Notes: a model not told the origin generated them from the letters alone. A stretch of 64,000 nucleotides of DNA from Tenrec ecaudatus (GCF_050624435.1 NC_134539.1:47400001-47464000), one strand, 5' to 3'; numbered from the stretch's first letter, positions 1 through 14,467 are shown. A program made the numbers and translations.

Positions 1-469
<469 letters not shown>

Positions 470-699
470 TGAGAACTGTACTCTCTTTCTTTGGGGGGTG
501 GGAATGTGTATGGCCCAGAAGGGGTCAGAATGAGCACCTATGTGGTTTCCCGTCGGTCACCTTGATACTCAGTATCCGTAAATTAAAGCGGTTCGATTTT
601 GCAATGTGCCTTTAGTCCCGGGTCCATTCTCAGTGGGGGCAGTTAGGACTCAGGGTTGCAGCGTGACCCATAGGTGCTTCTGTCCATCTTCTGTGTAGG

Positions 700-893
700 G
701 AAGGACCCCTGGTTGCACAGTGGGTTACGTACTGCACGCACGGCTAACTGCAAGGTCCCCCACCCGCCACTCCTCAGGAGGAAGAGCAGGCGTTCTGCTC
801 CCTTAGAGATTTATGGCCTCAGACACCTACAGGGGAAGCTCTACTCTAGGGTCGCTGTGAGCCAGAATTGATTCAGTGGCGGCGAGTTTGGTT
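700..893 (+). mobile_element. AfroSINE, nearly full length
   Basis: Reference description for the main subfamily: head CCCTGGTTGCACAGTGG, a B-box-like GCTAAC...AAGGTC stretch, body TTCTGCTCCCTTAGAGATTT ATGGCCTCAGA, and tail GTCGCTGTGAGCCAGAATTG followed by a GGTTTG-rich end. tRNA-derived, RNA polymerase III type, restricted to Afrotheria. Confidence 0.75.
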
Positions 894-3800
894 TGTGTGC
901 ATGTGTGCTGTTGGACCTGTCTTCTTTTAAGTCACCACTAGACAATGACTGAAATTGTGGTGATATCAGTCCTCACCCTTTGTAGCCACTTAAGAAATGC
1001 TAGGTCCTCACCTACTAGCATACCTAGCTGGGCAGCTTCTTATGACAAATATTAGTGTTACCATGATGGGCGGTAATGTGTCCAGGAGAGCGTTTCACTT
1101 CCTGTATGCACTAGATGGAAATTGGGGCCACAGACACCATACCATGGAGAGGTGCACCTTCAAATGTGGTCTCACAGCCTGTTTGTTACTGGTCCAGGCT
1201 GAGAGAAGCGTGCCAGCACCTCGCACACCCCACTGAGAGCTTCCACACTAGACCCCAGGCCATCCCCTCTTGGTTCTCCCCGTGGTCATCTTTCTCACTC
1301 CATTCTGGGCCGCAGCGAATCCGCCCACTCCCAGTGCAGGTTCTCATCTTGCTCGGTTCGACCTACGGGCTGCCGAACTGAATTATTCACGAAGGAAAGA
1401 GATAGGAGTGGGCATTGCACAGGGGTTTTCTTGAGCAGGGCTTTCGGCCTCGCGGGTCACCAGGCGATGGGCAGCTGAGTGTGTAGGTAAAGAAAACGGT
1501 TGGGCGGGTGGGTGCTTTTGGGAGCCTTCAACAGAGACAAAGACCGTTAGTCGTCATGTTCACTTGAGGTTCTTTGTTGTGGGCTGGCCTGGCACAGGGA
1601 CCAGTTGGGCATCATGTAGCCATCGTAAGAAATGTGTACCACTTGGTTTCAGCCCAATCTCGGGATCCTGTTTCATAGGCAGTTGGCCCTAAAGGACCTG
1701 CCTGCAGCCCTACTGATGGCAGACCCTGACGTAAGCAACTCCACGGTGCCTGCTCACCTGAGCCAGCGCCACCTGCTCTCATTACACTTGATGTTGGAAG
1801 GACCTTGTGTGCAGTTGAAAATCCAGACATAGCTTTTGACTCCCCATAAACTTCACTCCTGATAGCCTACTGTAAACCAGAAGGAAGCCTTACTGATAAG
1901 ATAAACAGTCGATTAACACATATCGTTTGCATGTGACATGTATTATGCACTTCACATATGCAAAAAAGTATACTTTCAGTATGGAATCATAAGGCATTTT
2001 GCAAAACGTTGTAAGTGCCTGCTGGCATGACAGCAGCTCCAGCTCCAGGAATTTCGTTTTCTCTCTTTTTACAATGGTCCTTATGCTGGATTCATTGATC
2101 GGGAGATCTTGAGCCAGTAGGCAACTCTAATGGCAAATCTCAATCTGCGGCATAGATCAAGCAATTCTTGTCGAGTGCCATGACTTCTCTCTGCTTCTTA
2201 GGAGCGCTGCCAGCACCACCAGCCCCACTTTGTACGGGCCTCGGGCTGTTCTTCGAGGTGTCTGGCATTTCCCTGAACACGATATGCAAAATACTGCGCA
2301 CAGTCACTGGGTGCTTAAATACGAAAGGGACTGGAGAGAAGAGCTGCTCGCGCAGAAACGATGAGCGTCATCCAGCATGCGAAAGCAAAGAAAATCCTTG
2401 TGTACGTGGACCCGCGCAATCCCAGCCCGTGTTGTTCAAGGTCAACTGCATTGTGCCCTAGAACCTGCTCTCAAGTACACGTGCTCTGTGTGGTCTTTCT
2501 TCTTTTATCCACACCACACGGAGACGGACGCCTCACATCTTGCCCCTCCTCCTCCCATGTGAACAATGGTCTAACGACACGTGCACATTTTGGTCTGTTG
2601 CTCTGACCAGGGATTGATACCTAGGGATGGAGATATGGGTTGTTTGTCTGTCGGGGTCGCCCCCACACCCCCACGCTTGACAAGTTGCCTTAGAACAAGC
2701 CAGTGTTCCAATGTATGTTTTCCCCAGATCCAAGCATTAATTTCTGCAGCACATCCTTCTATATTAATTGCTGATCTTGTGCCAGCCCGCCTCTCCAGTA
2801 TTCCAATACCATGGACTTTGCTCTGTCCCTTTGGTAAGATGCTGAAAGGAGTGGGAGGATGTGGGAACTTGCTCCAGTCAGAAGATCGGCACTTACAATG
2901 GTCCCAAAAGGAAGGGAGAAGTTCATATGTCTCAGGCATTTAAAGAAGGTCCGTGAGGATTACATGAAGAAATTTCTTTTTCTTTTCCTTTCTTTAGAAA
3001 AGTCTGCAGCCAGATGAAAAAGAGCTCCATAACTCACGGGGAGGGTTTCAGAATTTAGACGACCTATGAAAGCCGGTGAGGGCTGTCCAAGGGAATATTC
3101 TCTCCCCAGATCTCGAACATGTCCTTCCGTCCTCTGTGAGTCCGTCTCTCCATTTCCACAGGAGTGTCTCAGGCTCTTTCCTGTGCAGGCACTTCCAAAC
3201 GCCCTGGGTGCTGTGGGAAAGGCCATGCCCCCAAGTGCCCACCCATGCGCACCTTCTGCTGGTGGTTCTGAGAGGTGGAAAGCAGAGGAACCACGCTGGC
3301 AGGTGCACAAGCCTGTCCACACACTGCTGTAAATGCCTTCGAAGAGGAAGCGATTTGGGCGGAAAACCCAAACCTTTTACTGAAGTTAGAATTGAAGACC
3401 TTTTAAATGTCTTTTCATATCATGGGTATCAACAGACAGGTTTGTCTCCAGCGCCCATGTCCGTTATTATTAATTATCCAGGTGTCACTTTCAAGTCCAA
3501 GGGATGCCAGCAAAACTCAGCTAGCTGCAGTTTTCCTGCCAAAGGTTGAGCTCATCTACCAACTTAGATAACTAGCCCGGTAGAATGGCACCTGAGAGAA
3601 ACAGCACAGAGACCGAATCCCATAACTTTTGATGCCTGCCCATGTTTTATAATATGTAGGAAGAAGGAATGCTTCCACATCTTAAAATATAAAACTGACA
3701 GGGAGATCAGCATTTATGGTCAACTTGGATTAAGATTCCACATTAGGCAATCAATACACTTTTATAAATATTCTTTGCTGGGTCGTTTTGTTTGTTTTTC

Positions 3801-4130
3801 CTGTCTCCTAGCCTACGTGATGCCCAGATAGCTCAAAGAAAAAGGTCTAGACAAGAAAGAGGGGGAAACAATTGCATCGGCACAGAAGTCACAAATCAGA
3901 GCTGACTGTCAGGTCGGTGCTACATCAGAACTGGACGAGGCTTGACTACAATACAGTGAGACTCTCTTTGCCCCACAGTAGAAGACCCTGTGTGGGAACT
4001 GGTGGAAGATTCCATCCTAGCAGCAGGGATACAGACTTCCTGTTTAAGAGGCCAGAGTGCCGCCCTTTCCCGTATGACAGGCACTGATCTTGCGCTGTGT
4101 AAGGCACCCCGTCATCTTTGTGAGGCTCCC

Positions 4131-4323
4131 TCACTGCCATAGGCTCAATTCTGATCAAGAGGCCGTCAGGGCAGGGTAGAACTGCCCTTGTGGGTTTCTG
4201 AGTCTGCAAACCTTTATGGGAGCAGAAAGCCTCATCTTTCTCCCCAGGAGGGCCTGGTGGATTTGAACTGCTGACTTTGTGGTCAGGAGCCCAACACATA
4301 GCCCACCACACCACCAGAGCTCC
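4131..4323 (-). mobile_element. AfroSINE
   Basis: Reverse copy: TTTGAACTGCTGACTTTGTG near 4262 and CACCACCAGAGCTCCC at the head; tail CACTGCCATAGGCTC. Confidence 0.75.
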
Positions 4324-5146
4324 CTTGTGAAGATAGCCAAAGCTTAATGTAGAGCAGCCTACAGGGTGTGTGCCCCCACCTTATCTCGTGAGCATTCTCT
4401 AGTAGCACACGTCTCATTATATACTACCACCATTTGCCCCCAGACCTTCTGTGGACAATGCCAGTTATTTCACACACGTGTTCTCATTTCATTCTCTCAA
4501 GAACGCCCTCCTCCCCCAAGATAGAATAGGAATTATCCTAACCCTTGAGAATTCAGCGTTTTTCTGGCCTAAAAAAGGTATACGTGCCATGATTTGCCCC
4601 AGGGTCTGGGCCAGCATATTATCATTAAACAAATTGAGGTTTTGTTATAAGACTTGGAGGTATTGTCGTTGACAAAGACTCAGAAGAGCCTCATCTTGGT
4701 TCAGGTCAGATCTTGCTGCCAAATACGTTATGGGGGAAAGTTGGATATTTGACCCCCCCAAATCCATATTCTTTCTACTGCCCTCCCCTGCCCCCTTTGC
4801 AGAACCTGACTTCCACCCGTAAGGTCTATGCGATTTGTAGTCTCATCTCCCTCTGTGCCTATAGTGAAAGACCTCATTCTTCCTCGCCATTCTTCTCCAA
4901 GGTCAGACCTGAGGCCGACAAGTCTCTTGGGTACTCCTTCCCCTTTCCCGGAGCCACTAACTCTGGAATTCTCTGCCTGGGTGGATGAGTGACTCTCTGA
5001 GTCCACGAAGAGGTTGTTGCTCTGGAATGACTCATTTTTCTTTCAGAGCATCATTCCAGTGCTTCCAGTTACAATATGCACACTTGCTGACTCAGAGGCC
5101 TGAGTCGAGATGGGAGATTGTGTAGTCTAGGTTAGTCATCATAGAA

Positions 5147-5338
5147 GCCCTGCTGGCGCTGTCGGCTAAGGATTGGGCTGCTAACCCCGAGGTCAGTGGT
5201 TCAAAACCACCAGCCTCTCCTTGGAAGGAAGATGAGATTTTCTGTTCCCATAAAGATTTACAGCCTCAGAAAACCCAAGGGACACTTAGTTCTCTGTCCC
5301 GTAGGATCATTATGTGCTGGACTCAACTGATGACAATG
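5147..5338 (+). mobile_element. AfroSINE
   Basis: GGGCTGCTAACCCCGAGGTC and CATAAAGATTTACAGCCTCA are diagnostic; tail diverged. Confidence 0.75.
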
Positions 5339-5704
5339 TGTATGTCAGTCATCTAGCCTGGCTGGTGAGTGCTTTCTAAACGTTTATTTCTCCCAGAAAG
5401 AAGTTAGATGTTCCCTCCAGAGTCAGGCTCATTCCTGGAAATCTTTGAAAGAACTAGGTAGTGACGTAAGGAACCATTTCTTTTTTGAGGACCGGCAGGG
5501 GCAGATGTCCATTTTTATTACCTGAGCATGTAAAGGGGTCGGAATGGATGGACTCCGTTGTCTGGTGACCACTGAGCCCCGCGACGGCTCTCTGCTGCTC
5601 ACGTTTGCTTTCTAAGACCACTATTTTGCCTTTCACCAGACGTCCCGTATTTTATTTATCCAAACCGAGCCAATATGATTCTTAACGTATGCCATTTTAG
5701 TGGG

Positions 5705-6003
5705 CAGTAGGAGCTCAGTGGTAGACTGCTCGCCTTCCAGGAAGAAGTCCTGGGTTTGGTTGCCAGCCCATGCACGTCAGCCAAGTGGCCGTGCTGCTAA
5801 ACAGGTTTCAGCTCAGCTTCCAGACCAAGACAGACTAGGAAGAAATACTTAGCTATGGATTTCCAAACCTCGGCGAGGGGGCAGCCCTGTGGATTACGAC
5901 CGTCTGAGCTACAACCAGTGACAGGGATAACACGAGCCCACCCATCGATGGTGCATGCCATCACCCGAGTCTGGGAGCAGCTCAGTGGCAGCTAACCAGC
6001 AAT
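5705..6003 (+). mobile_element. AfroSINE with clear tRNA-like head
   Basis: Promoter-like A box GAGCTCAGTGGTAGACTG and B box GGGTTTGGTTGCC resemble a tRNA gene, followed by the afrotherian body (AACAGGTTTCAGCTCAGCTT, AAGACAGACTAGGAAGAAA) and an end with AGTGGCAGCTAACCAGC. This is a different subfamily from the other AfroSINEs here and matches a type common in elephant. Confidence 0.75.
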
Positions 6004-6864
6004 GCATGCTGTTTGGAAAGAAATTGCATCAGAAAACTATGCTGGGTCTTCTTGCAGGTCCAGGGCGGGGAGACATGGGTTCCCTCCCAGGCGTGCTTAC
6101 TCCTCTCCAGGAGCAGCACCGTGTCCTCAGTGGTTCTGGGTCCCCAATCTCTCCTGCATGGTTACTCCACACTCCCAAGTTAGGGGAGAGGCTCCCAAGG
6201 AAATAAGCTCAACCACAAGTAAGTAAAAAGATGCTTCATCTTTGGCTGACAAAGAGGACACGGATCAAAAGGGCCTAATTCATGCCAGATCCCTGCTCGG
6301 GACTTCATGCGATGTGCGATCTAATCAAAGCCAGGCCCGGGAGCAGGATCCCCCTGTGCTCCCGGAAGGCCACGGCAGGATATGACTGCACACGCACTGG
6401 CTGTGGCCTCATGCTGTGCGCTCCCCTAAGGAGACTGGCATTTCACAGCTATGTGAGCTTGGCGAATTAGCGGACAAGAAAAGGAGGTGGACAAGTTATC
6501 AGAGCGCCAAGGAATACAGTGGTATTTCATATCGCACTTTATTTTTGATTGCTCGAGAGGCACGATTCAAAGATGTCACAGGTGTTCCCAGCCTCTTTTT
6601 CTTTTATTCCTCATGTCTCCGATACAAATCCACGCCTTGATGTCAAAGAATTGATCAAGAAAAAAGCCCACGTGCCTAAACATGACAGCCACTGGATTCA
6701 TACCCAAAGTTCAAATCCCTCCGTTTCCTTGCCATTAAAAGGGGCATAGAGCAGTGTCGACTGCACACTTGGATCTTCCACTCCATGGAGGAATCCTTGG
6801 TCAACAGGGGGAAAATACATAACAGAATTACACATTTTCGTGCAAGCCAGAATCTCTGGTGCTA

Positions 6865-7230
6865 TGGAGACTGGATGAACTCCTAAAACTATTGCCCTGG
6901 GATGACCTTGAAACCGTAAGCCAAAAATACCCTTTAAAAGTCTTCTTGAATCCAAACAATAGTTCAGTTTAACAACTAGAACATATCTGCCTTGAGCTTT
7001 ATACCCTTTTAAAACCTATCCAAATGGAATAAAATTGCCAAAAGCAACATGAAGGATTGGATAGGAAGCCTAGCGGGGAAGTGAAATTGTGTGTGTGGGG
7101 GTGGGGGGGGAGGCGGGGAGAACAACTCAGAAGGGTGGGGGGGCAACAAGTCAAGCAACATAACCAATGTCATTAAACTTTACAGGTAGAATCAGTCGTA
7201 CTGGTGTGTGTGTTCAGCTATGTATATGTC
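6865..7230 (+). mobile_element. LINE-B 3' end
   Basis: Shares with the copy near 59.7 kb: CTATTGCCCTGGGATGACCT, AAAAGTCTTCTTGAATCC, ATAGTTCAGTTTAAC and GAACAACTCAGAAGG. This resembles a long elephant/tenrec interspersed repeat I recall, probably a LINE 3' UTR. No coding capacity. Confidence 0.55.
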
Positions 7231-7361
7231 CTTAGCAAAAAAGGAATTATCTAAAAAATACTATTCGCTTCCTGAATGAGTTAGGAGAGTGCCATAAACA
7301 TGTTCCCAGTGGGAGTTATCATTGTTAGTGCTATTGGTGTTGTTATTACAGTTACCGTTAG

Positions 7362-7416
7362 AGTTTTAGAGAAAGATCTAGACGGTCCTAGTTTTAGAGA
7401 AAGATCTAGAATTCCT
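7362..7416. repeat. 28-bp tandem duplication
   Basis: AGTTTTAGAGAAAGATCTAG occurs at 7362 and 7390, each followed by a similar end (ACGGTCCT, AATTCCT). A simple local duplication. Confidence 0.9.
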
Positions 7417-9180
7417 GATGAGTTGTTCTGTGGCTTCTGGGACCCTGAAGAAAGGGGGGGGGGGGGACGGAAGACAGAACGTTCATTACAAAGTTGTTTC
7501 CTATTTTTCATAGACTATTTCGTGGAATTCGCATTTCTCGTACAAATCTGGCATTCAGAAAGGAGTGATCAGACCTTCACCATGACTTCAGAAGGGCAGC
7601 CTCCATCGTCTAGTTTATTTAAATGTGAGCGCAAAAATTAGAGGGTGGGGGAAGGGAGGCAGGCATCTTTATCGCAAACCTACCGCGTTGAGCAGAAGTG
7701 TGTTTCGCAGCCAATAAAGAGCTTGGTGGAGGAATTGTTATTCACCAGGATTTTGATTCTTGCTATTTTGCTTGCCTTTTTTTTTTTTTAGCTTTAGAAA
7801 AACAAAGCTCTTTCTCACTAGAATTTTTCTTCATTTTCCACCTGCTGCCTTAGCAAAAGGCCCAGTATCAATGATTCATCTAACCCCCCAGGCTGACCTT
7901 TATGCATTCATATTTGGAAGTTTGTTGGACTTTTTTTTTGGGGGGGGACGCAGACAGGGCTCAATTTATAGCCCAAGATTGATGTCATCACATTCTCCCA
8001 CCCCTGGGGCCTTCAAAGGCAGAGATGAGAGAGCAGGGGTGTGTGCATCACAGCTGGAACCACGAAGGCTCATGCACGCTGCTTCTGACAAGCAGGATGT
8101 TCTGTTTTACTGAGGACATGAATGGAAACTGGGAATCTGAGCTCATTTCTTTCTGGTGACTCGTGAGCTGCGTTGGATGCTTGCAGCCTCACCCCATCGC
8201 TATGTGACTGAAAAAAGAGGTCATTGAAGGGGGCCTGCTCCATGGTATGTAATCTGGTGGGTGTTTTTGTTCGGTCTGGTTTGGTTTTTAAATGAGAGCC
8301 GCAGTGGCTTTCTCTTTTCCTTTGAGAAATGTGAAAACAAAGAACCTTTGGTTTCCGCTCTCAGACCCCCTACGGAAAGCATGCCAACCACCAAAACACT
8401 TCTGCTCTTGGAGCCGACACCCTTGGCTTGTCGGAAGCCAGGCCTGTTTCTTTGGTGGAAGGATTTGGCCATAGCTGTGTTCTGAGTCCACGCAGCCCTG
8501 TGGGGGGAGGACTCGTGGGCTCCTCCGTGCCTGCCCGCGGTCAGAACAGCCTGCCCTGGATGCCCAAGGGAAAGCCAGCGTGCTGGGAAATTTCAGAAGT
8601 TTTCTTTCCCTGGACGCAAAAGTGGTGTCAGTATTTATGAGCACACACTCATGAGTCCCAGCCTTCTTTTCCACTCAGGAGCAGTCAGCATGGACTGATT
8701 TATAGGGAATTCATGCTCTTCTCCCTGCTGCTCTATCTACACCACAGAACTTCCACCACCACCCCCACCTCCACCTCTTCCACTCCTGAGAACCACCATT
8801 TCAGCAGCGCCCCGCCTGGATGTGCTGCCTTGTGAGTGGGCCGGCTTGTGGATCTGCTTTGCTCGTGAACCTGAAAGCAAGCAGGGTTATCTAATTTTTT
8901 TCACCTCGGCTAATAGTATGTAAAAGAACGTTTGCCTGTTTTGCTTCGTATTCTGAAATTGATTCAAAGGAGCAAAGACGCAAATCAAAGCAGCCCGTTG
9001 TCCCAGTCCCCAGGTGTAACCACTGCTTTCTCATTTGCACCTGGGAGGTCACAGTGAATTTCTACATGGGTTACTTTCGGTCACTGCTGCAACAAATCAC
9101 TTTGCACTTCGTGGCATAAAACAACATACAGTGACTGTCTTACAGCTTTAGAAATTAACCGCTGCCAACAGGACTCAGAG

Positions 9181-9370
9181 CAGCGGTTCTCAACCTGTGG
9201 GCCTGGACCCCTTTGGGGGTTGAATGACCCTTTCACAGGTGTCGCCCGATTCATAACAGTAGCAAAATGACAGTGATGAAGTAGCAACAAAAATAATTTT
9301 ATGGTTGGGTCAACATAGCACGAGGAACTGTATGGAAGGGTCACGGCATGAGAAAGGTTCTAGACGGCTC
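9181..9370. mobile_element. SPIN-like non-autonomous hAT element, degraded
   Basis: Starts CAGCGGTTCTCAACCTGTGG, includes the internal blocks ACCCTTTCACAGG, ATTCATAACAGTAGC and AATAATTTTATGGTTGGG, and ends in a decayed inverted terminus near 9370. This matches the short SPIN/Charlie-type sequence I know from tenrec and several other tetrapods. The right terminus and target duplication are not clear. Confidence 0.7.
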
Positions 9371-9928
9371 TAGATGGACTAATGTGAACAAAACCACGCT
9401 TTGGCAACCAGCTAGACTGCTCCTCACTTGCCTTCTTTTCAGGACTCCAGGGTAACTGGTCTGTTGGTTCCTTCCGTTGCACCTGCTCCGTGCTCTGTCC
9501 TTGTCGGTACTGGCCTTCAGCTAGGAACAGCCCAGCTCTGGCCTGAGCCTGCACGGTGCTTGCTGCCCAGGGGTTTCCCAGCCACCGTGACGGAGTCCTT
9601 CCAGGGAGCTGGCCTGGGGAGTGCTGGGACAAGGAACAGAACTGCAGGCTGTTCATCATTGGAAATGATTTTCAATGGGTGCTACTTTCTGCTGTCACCA
9701 GCTATTGAGCGCTTCACCAACCAGGAGAATAAGCAGATAGGAGAGCAGGTTTTAATGGTGCAAGAAGGGTGACACCTGACGGTATCGAGCAAGTGCTGCA
9801 GGACATGGACTCCAGAGCCCCAGAGACACCATCCCCCAAGGGAGACTCTGATGGCCCCTTGTCAAGGTTACTGCAGGGTGTGTGTGTGTGTGTAGGGGGC
9901 GGGGGAGGCTGTGTGGTTAGCTCTATAA

Positions 9929-10152
9929 TAAGGTGACCAGACGTCCTGCTTTGGGCGGGACAGTCCCGATTTTGAACAATTTGTCCCGCATCCTGCAGCG
10001 TTTTTAAAAAGTCCCGATTTTTTGAAAGAATGCATGACAAGCTAGGGTATACGGTTTTCGGCTGCCATGTGGCTATTTCGCCAGGATATGAGTTTTATCA
10101 ATGGTGTCCCACTGCTGTCCCGCTTTACCAATGTTAAAATCTGGTCACCTTA
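9929..10152. mobile_element. hAT-type MITE, 224 bp, with 8-bp target duplication
   Basis: Terminal inverted repeats TAAGGTGACCAGA (9929-9941) and TCTGGTCACCTTA (10140-10152) are perfect complements over 13 bases. Flanking 8-mers CTCTATAA (9921-9928) and CCCTATAA (10153-10160) differ at one base, as expected of hAT insertion. The interior repeats GTCCCG/GTCCCGC motifs. I do not recognise the family name. No coding capacity. Confidence 0.8.
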
Positions 10153-10984
10153 CCCTATAAGGACCATTACCCTGTATGTAATAGAGCAAGAGTTGGTCCT
10201 GTGAGAAGGAAGAGCCATACTCCCCAGGCCTGTGACACACGTGCTCATTTACATACAGCCCAGAGTTACAAAACAACACAAACATGGACTCCTTGGTATT
10301 GCACAACAAAACAGTATTATTATAACTGTGTGATTATGCTAAAGATGTTTGTTTCTCAAAGTGTCTCTTTGATATATATGTATACACATATAACACATAC
10401 ACACATATGTATAAATACACACACATACCTATTGAACGGTATACAATATACTGAGACAAACATTTCACTCAACTGTTCCAACTGACCTATGAATTAGATT
10501 TACGGACAGGCTTAGGAGCGGAACTTGTTTGTAATCTGGGTGATCTCTGGGTCCCCAGCAGTGGTGCCTGTCTGCCCTGTGTTGTGGAGAGAAAGCATCC
10601 CATGTGTTGTTTCACTTCCTCCAGGAAGACAGCTAACAGGTGGCCGCAAGCTCTGAACCTCTGAAAAAGAGGCTGAGTTTGGTGCAGGTCCGTCACTGGC
10701 TTTATGATCAAACGGGGTGGTTTTCCTGAGCCAATGTGCTGGGTTTTGTGCCTGGTTTAAACCCTCCTGAGGGGAGGATGCACCAGCAGAGCTGCCCAGC
10801 TAAGCCAGCTTCCCCGGTGCTTGACTAGCCTGATGTCTATGTGCCCGGGATGAGGTGCAAGGCCTCTTTCCTCTGGGGGACCGGTGACAGTCCCTCCTGA
10901 AGTGTTAAGATGGACCGGTGGCTCTCAAAGAGGCTGTTCTCAAATCCCTTTCTTTGGATGCAACTGCTGCAGAGGAGACCTGGT

Positions 10985-11160
10985 CACACTGTGGTTTCAC
11001 AGTGGGCTGCTACCCACAAGGTCAGCAGTTCAAAACTCCCAGATGCTCCTCGGAAGCAAGATGGAACTTCTGCTCCCATAAAGAGTTGTAGACTCAGAAA
11101 CTCGCAAGGGTCTGATCTACCATTAGCTCAGTGGCAGTGAGGTGGCTGAGTGGGTTTGGC
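10985..11160 (+). mobile_element. AfroSINE, diverged
   Basis: GGCTGCTACCCACAAGGTCA GCAGTTC and CATAAAGAGTTGTAGACTCA; tail shortened. Confidence 0.7.
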
Positions 11161-11621
11161 TCCTGAAATACTAAATTGACCTTTCTTTCCTGTTACGTGT
11201 GCAACCTCTAGTGGCTGTAGTGGCTGTAGCCTGTAAAACTTGTTCCATGTGTGAGGGAGACAAGAAACAAGCAAGAAATACCTTTTTTAGCAGCCGACCA
11301 CTTCCTGTTCAGTATAGCTCCCATTGAGTAATGTAGCCATAATGGAACACAGGGCTTCAGTTCTAGCCCTAACTCTGCATGTTGCCAGATAATATAACTG
11401 GTAATCTAGCTATTTCTAGTACTAGGAGAATAGTCACATTGTATGTGGGATATCCACAAAACTATTAATTTTCGCTTTTGGTCAAATTATTTTTGAGGTT
11501 TCAAATAAATAATCGATTCATTGTATGTTTCTCTTCCAAATCGTAACTTTATAAATATGAACTTGGTCTCTCTAGCAGCTAAACCACTGGGTTCTTAAAA
11601 CAGGTGTACCGCTCCAAAACC

Positions 11622-11750
11622 AACAAAACTCACTGCTATTGAGTCGATGCCAACGCAGGAGTTAAAAGCCCGTCTTTCTCCTGCGGAGCGGCTAGGGGAT
11701 TTGATCTGCTCAACATGCAGTAAGCACTATGCCACCAGGGCCGTCCCACT
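11622..11750 (-). mobile_element. AfroSINE, internally deleted
   Basis: Tail CACTGCTATTGAGTCGATGC joined to head CTATGCCACCAGGGCC with part of the body missing. Confidence 0.65.
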
Positions 11751-12009
11751 AGGGCACCACTATTATCAAACCCATTTCACAAGGAGGACGAAACCCAAAA
11801 TAACTTTTCCTGTGTGTGTGGCTGCTGTATAGAACTCAAGCAGGGTGGCTCCCGAATTTGTATGAACCACCAAACTACATTGTTTCTGACGCTTTCATTC
11901 ATGCATGCATTCATTCGAACAAACAAAAACAACGGGGGGGGGTGGCTTTTAGAGATAATACAGTATGTATTAAAAACACAAACAAACCCCAAACTCACCG
12001 ATATCAAAT

Positions 12010-12150
12010 GGATTCTGACTCCAGAATGGCTACCGACCCTCTGGAAGCAGTTAGAAGAACCCCTGGGGAGCGACTGTGAGTTTGAACCACTGTCCCTGCG
12101 GTTAGCAGTTCACCTCTTACCTGACAGAACAGCCGGGTTATTACAGCACA
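12010..12150 (-). mobile_element. AfroSINE remnant
   Basis: TTTGAACCACTGTCCCTGCG GTTAGCAG near 12,080 is the only clear block. Confidence 0.4.
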
Positions 12151-13456
12151 GCGTTCTCTAATTCAACAACAATAATATTTGGGCGAAGTTAGGATTTTGG
12201 AAAGCCTATTATCTTTCTGTCAAACCAAGAAATTAAACATTTTAGATTCTGGATCATTCAAGTCAAAGCAGTGACTTTTATCAAACTGTTCATACACTTG
12301 TAGGCGTGCAGGTGGCGTGTCCTCTTCTGTACGTGATAAACCACTTCCCTCACCAGCCCCACAGCTGTGAATGGATGCTTGATTTTTATTTTTTTAAAGT
12401 GTTGATCTCATCAAATGTATTTTATACAAATAGCAAAATATTTGCGTTACAAGGGTCTCAAGGGTGACCTCTTCCCAGATGTTCAAGTGGCATCTGGAGA
12501 CGTTGAAGCGTGGAGAACTTAAAGTGACCTGGGCAAAACTGGAGCGGCATTTTACGTGCTTGTTTATTATCTCTATTGCCGGTAGCTAATTAACAGATGA
12601 AGAAGGGACTCGTACCTTGAGTTCCTGACCTGTGAGTCTTTTCAGCTCCCACCAGAAGGAGCCCGTGCCCAGTAAAGAGTTATAGCAGCCGCCAGAGACA
12701 CAACCAGGCTCACTTATGGTTCCACCGACACTTACGTGGCAGTGGCCAGGTTAGAACTTTGGCCACAGTCAAATGGCTCTTGTACGTCTCTTCGTGGTTA
12801 CCAAACTTTTAGACTTGACTGGCCCCGGGCATTCTGGGTTTCCACCACGGTCCACCAGTCCTTTTCTGGGAGAAGGATGGGGCAGTTCTCCTCTGTAAAA
12901 ATGTGCGGCCGTGGAAGCCCGCTGGGGCAGGTCTGCTCTCCTAGAGGTTCTCTGTGAGACAGCAACTACGCGGGCCAAAGGGGGGCATGTCACAGGTCCT
13001 GTACCTTCACGGTTGCCGTTAGGATCCATAAGATGTTTATGGACTGCTTTTTGGGGAAGTAGATCACCAGACCGTTGTTTCTAGTCTGGTACAGTCTGAA
13101 AGCTCTGCTGAAACCTGTTCGTTATCATAGCAGCACACAACCCTCACTGACAAGAGGGTGGTGAGTGCACACGGAGTGCACGGGCCGGGAATGGAACCTG
13201 GGTTTCCCGGTGGAAAGTGAGAATTCTGTTACTAAGCCCCCATTGTCTCAACTGTGGAAGGAACTATTAACCTGCTCTCCTCTGGCTGGGAATTATTGGC
13301 GAGCATTTCACGTGCTGACATCATTTCGAAGTCCCAGGCACATCTTTTCTGGGGTGCAGGGACCCCGCAAACCTGAATGCTTTCAGATCCCTGACCCTCC
13401 AAAACACACTGACAGTTGATTCCAACCTGTCGAGACACTAGGACAAGCTAGCACCT

Positions 13457-13546
13457 GTAAGTCTGTTTGGGAGTGGCTGCTAGTTTTGAACTGCTGACCT
13501 TGCAGTTAACAACGCAACACATAACCACTATGCCACCTGGGCTCCC
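13457..13546 (-). mobile_element. AfroSINE head half
   Basis: TTTGAACTGCTGACCTTGCA and CACTATGCCACCTGGGCTCC; tail half missing. Confidence 0.7.
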
Positions 13547-14068
13547 GAGCACCCTGACAGGTAAGGTCAGCGAATGTGAGACTAGGATGACTGGGGAAAG
13601 AACACACTTCATTCTAAACAAAAACCCTAGGTAGGTCAAAAGACAGCTGGTTACTTATCATTCGGAGGAAAGAACCTGGTAACAAAGCCAGGAGACCTAG
13701 ATATCACGGCTGATACTCGGCCACCTCGGCAGGACCATGGGCCTCCTCGCCTATAAGAAGTGGGTCTCTCGGGCTCGAAGTTGCCTCGACCTCTGACAAT
13801 CTATTTCTGTTCTGTGATAGAATCCACATCTCAAAACAGTTGTTCTGCCAGTGTCTGTCCCACAAATACTTGCCAAGCACCTGACAGGCTTCGTCGATCT
13901 AACACACCTGGTAGACTGGTTTTCTTAAGGTCTTCCTGGAAGGGCTTTGATCTTTGTGTTAAAATAATCTGTTCTTCATCGTCATCCTGGTACGACTTCT
14001 GTGTCAGAGGCTGCTTTTTGCCAGTTTTCTCGTCTTGTCTGAAAGCAGTCGTGAGCAGACAAGCTTAG

Positions 14069-14467
<399 letters not shown>

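Noticed and set aside
5705..5775. tRNA-like A and B boxes suggesting a tRNA gene
   Set aside because: The sequence cannot form a complete cloverleaf and continues into an AfroSINE body, so it is a SINE head.
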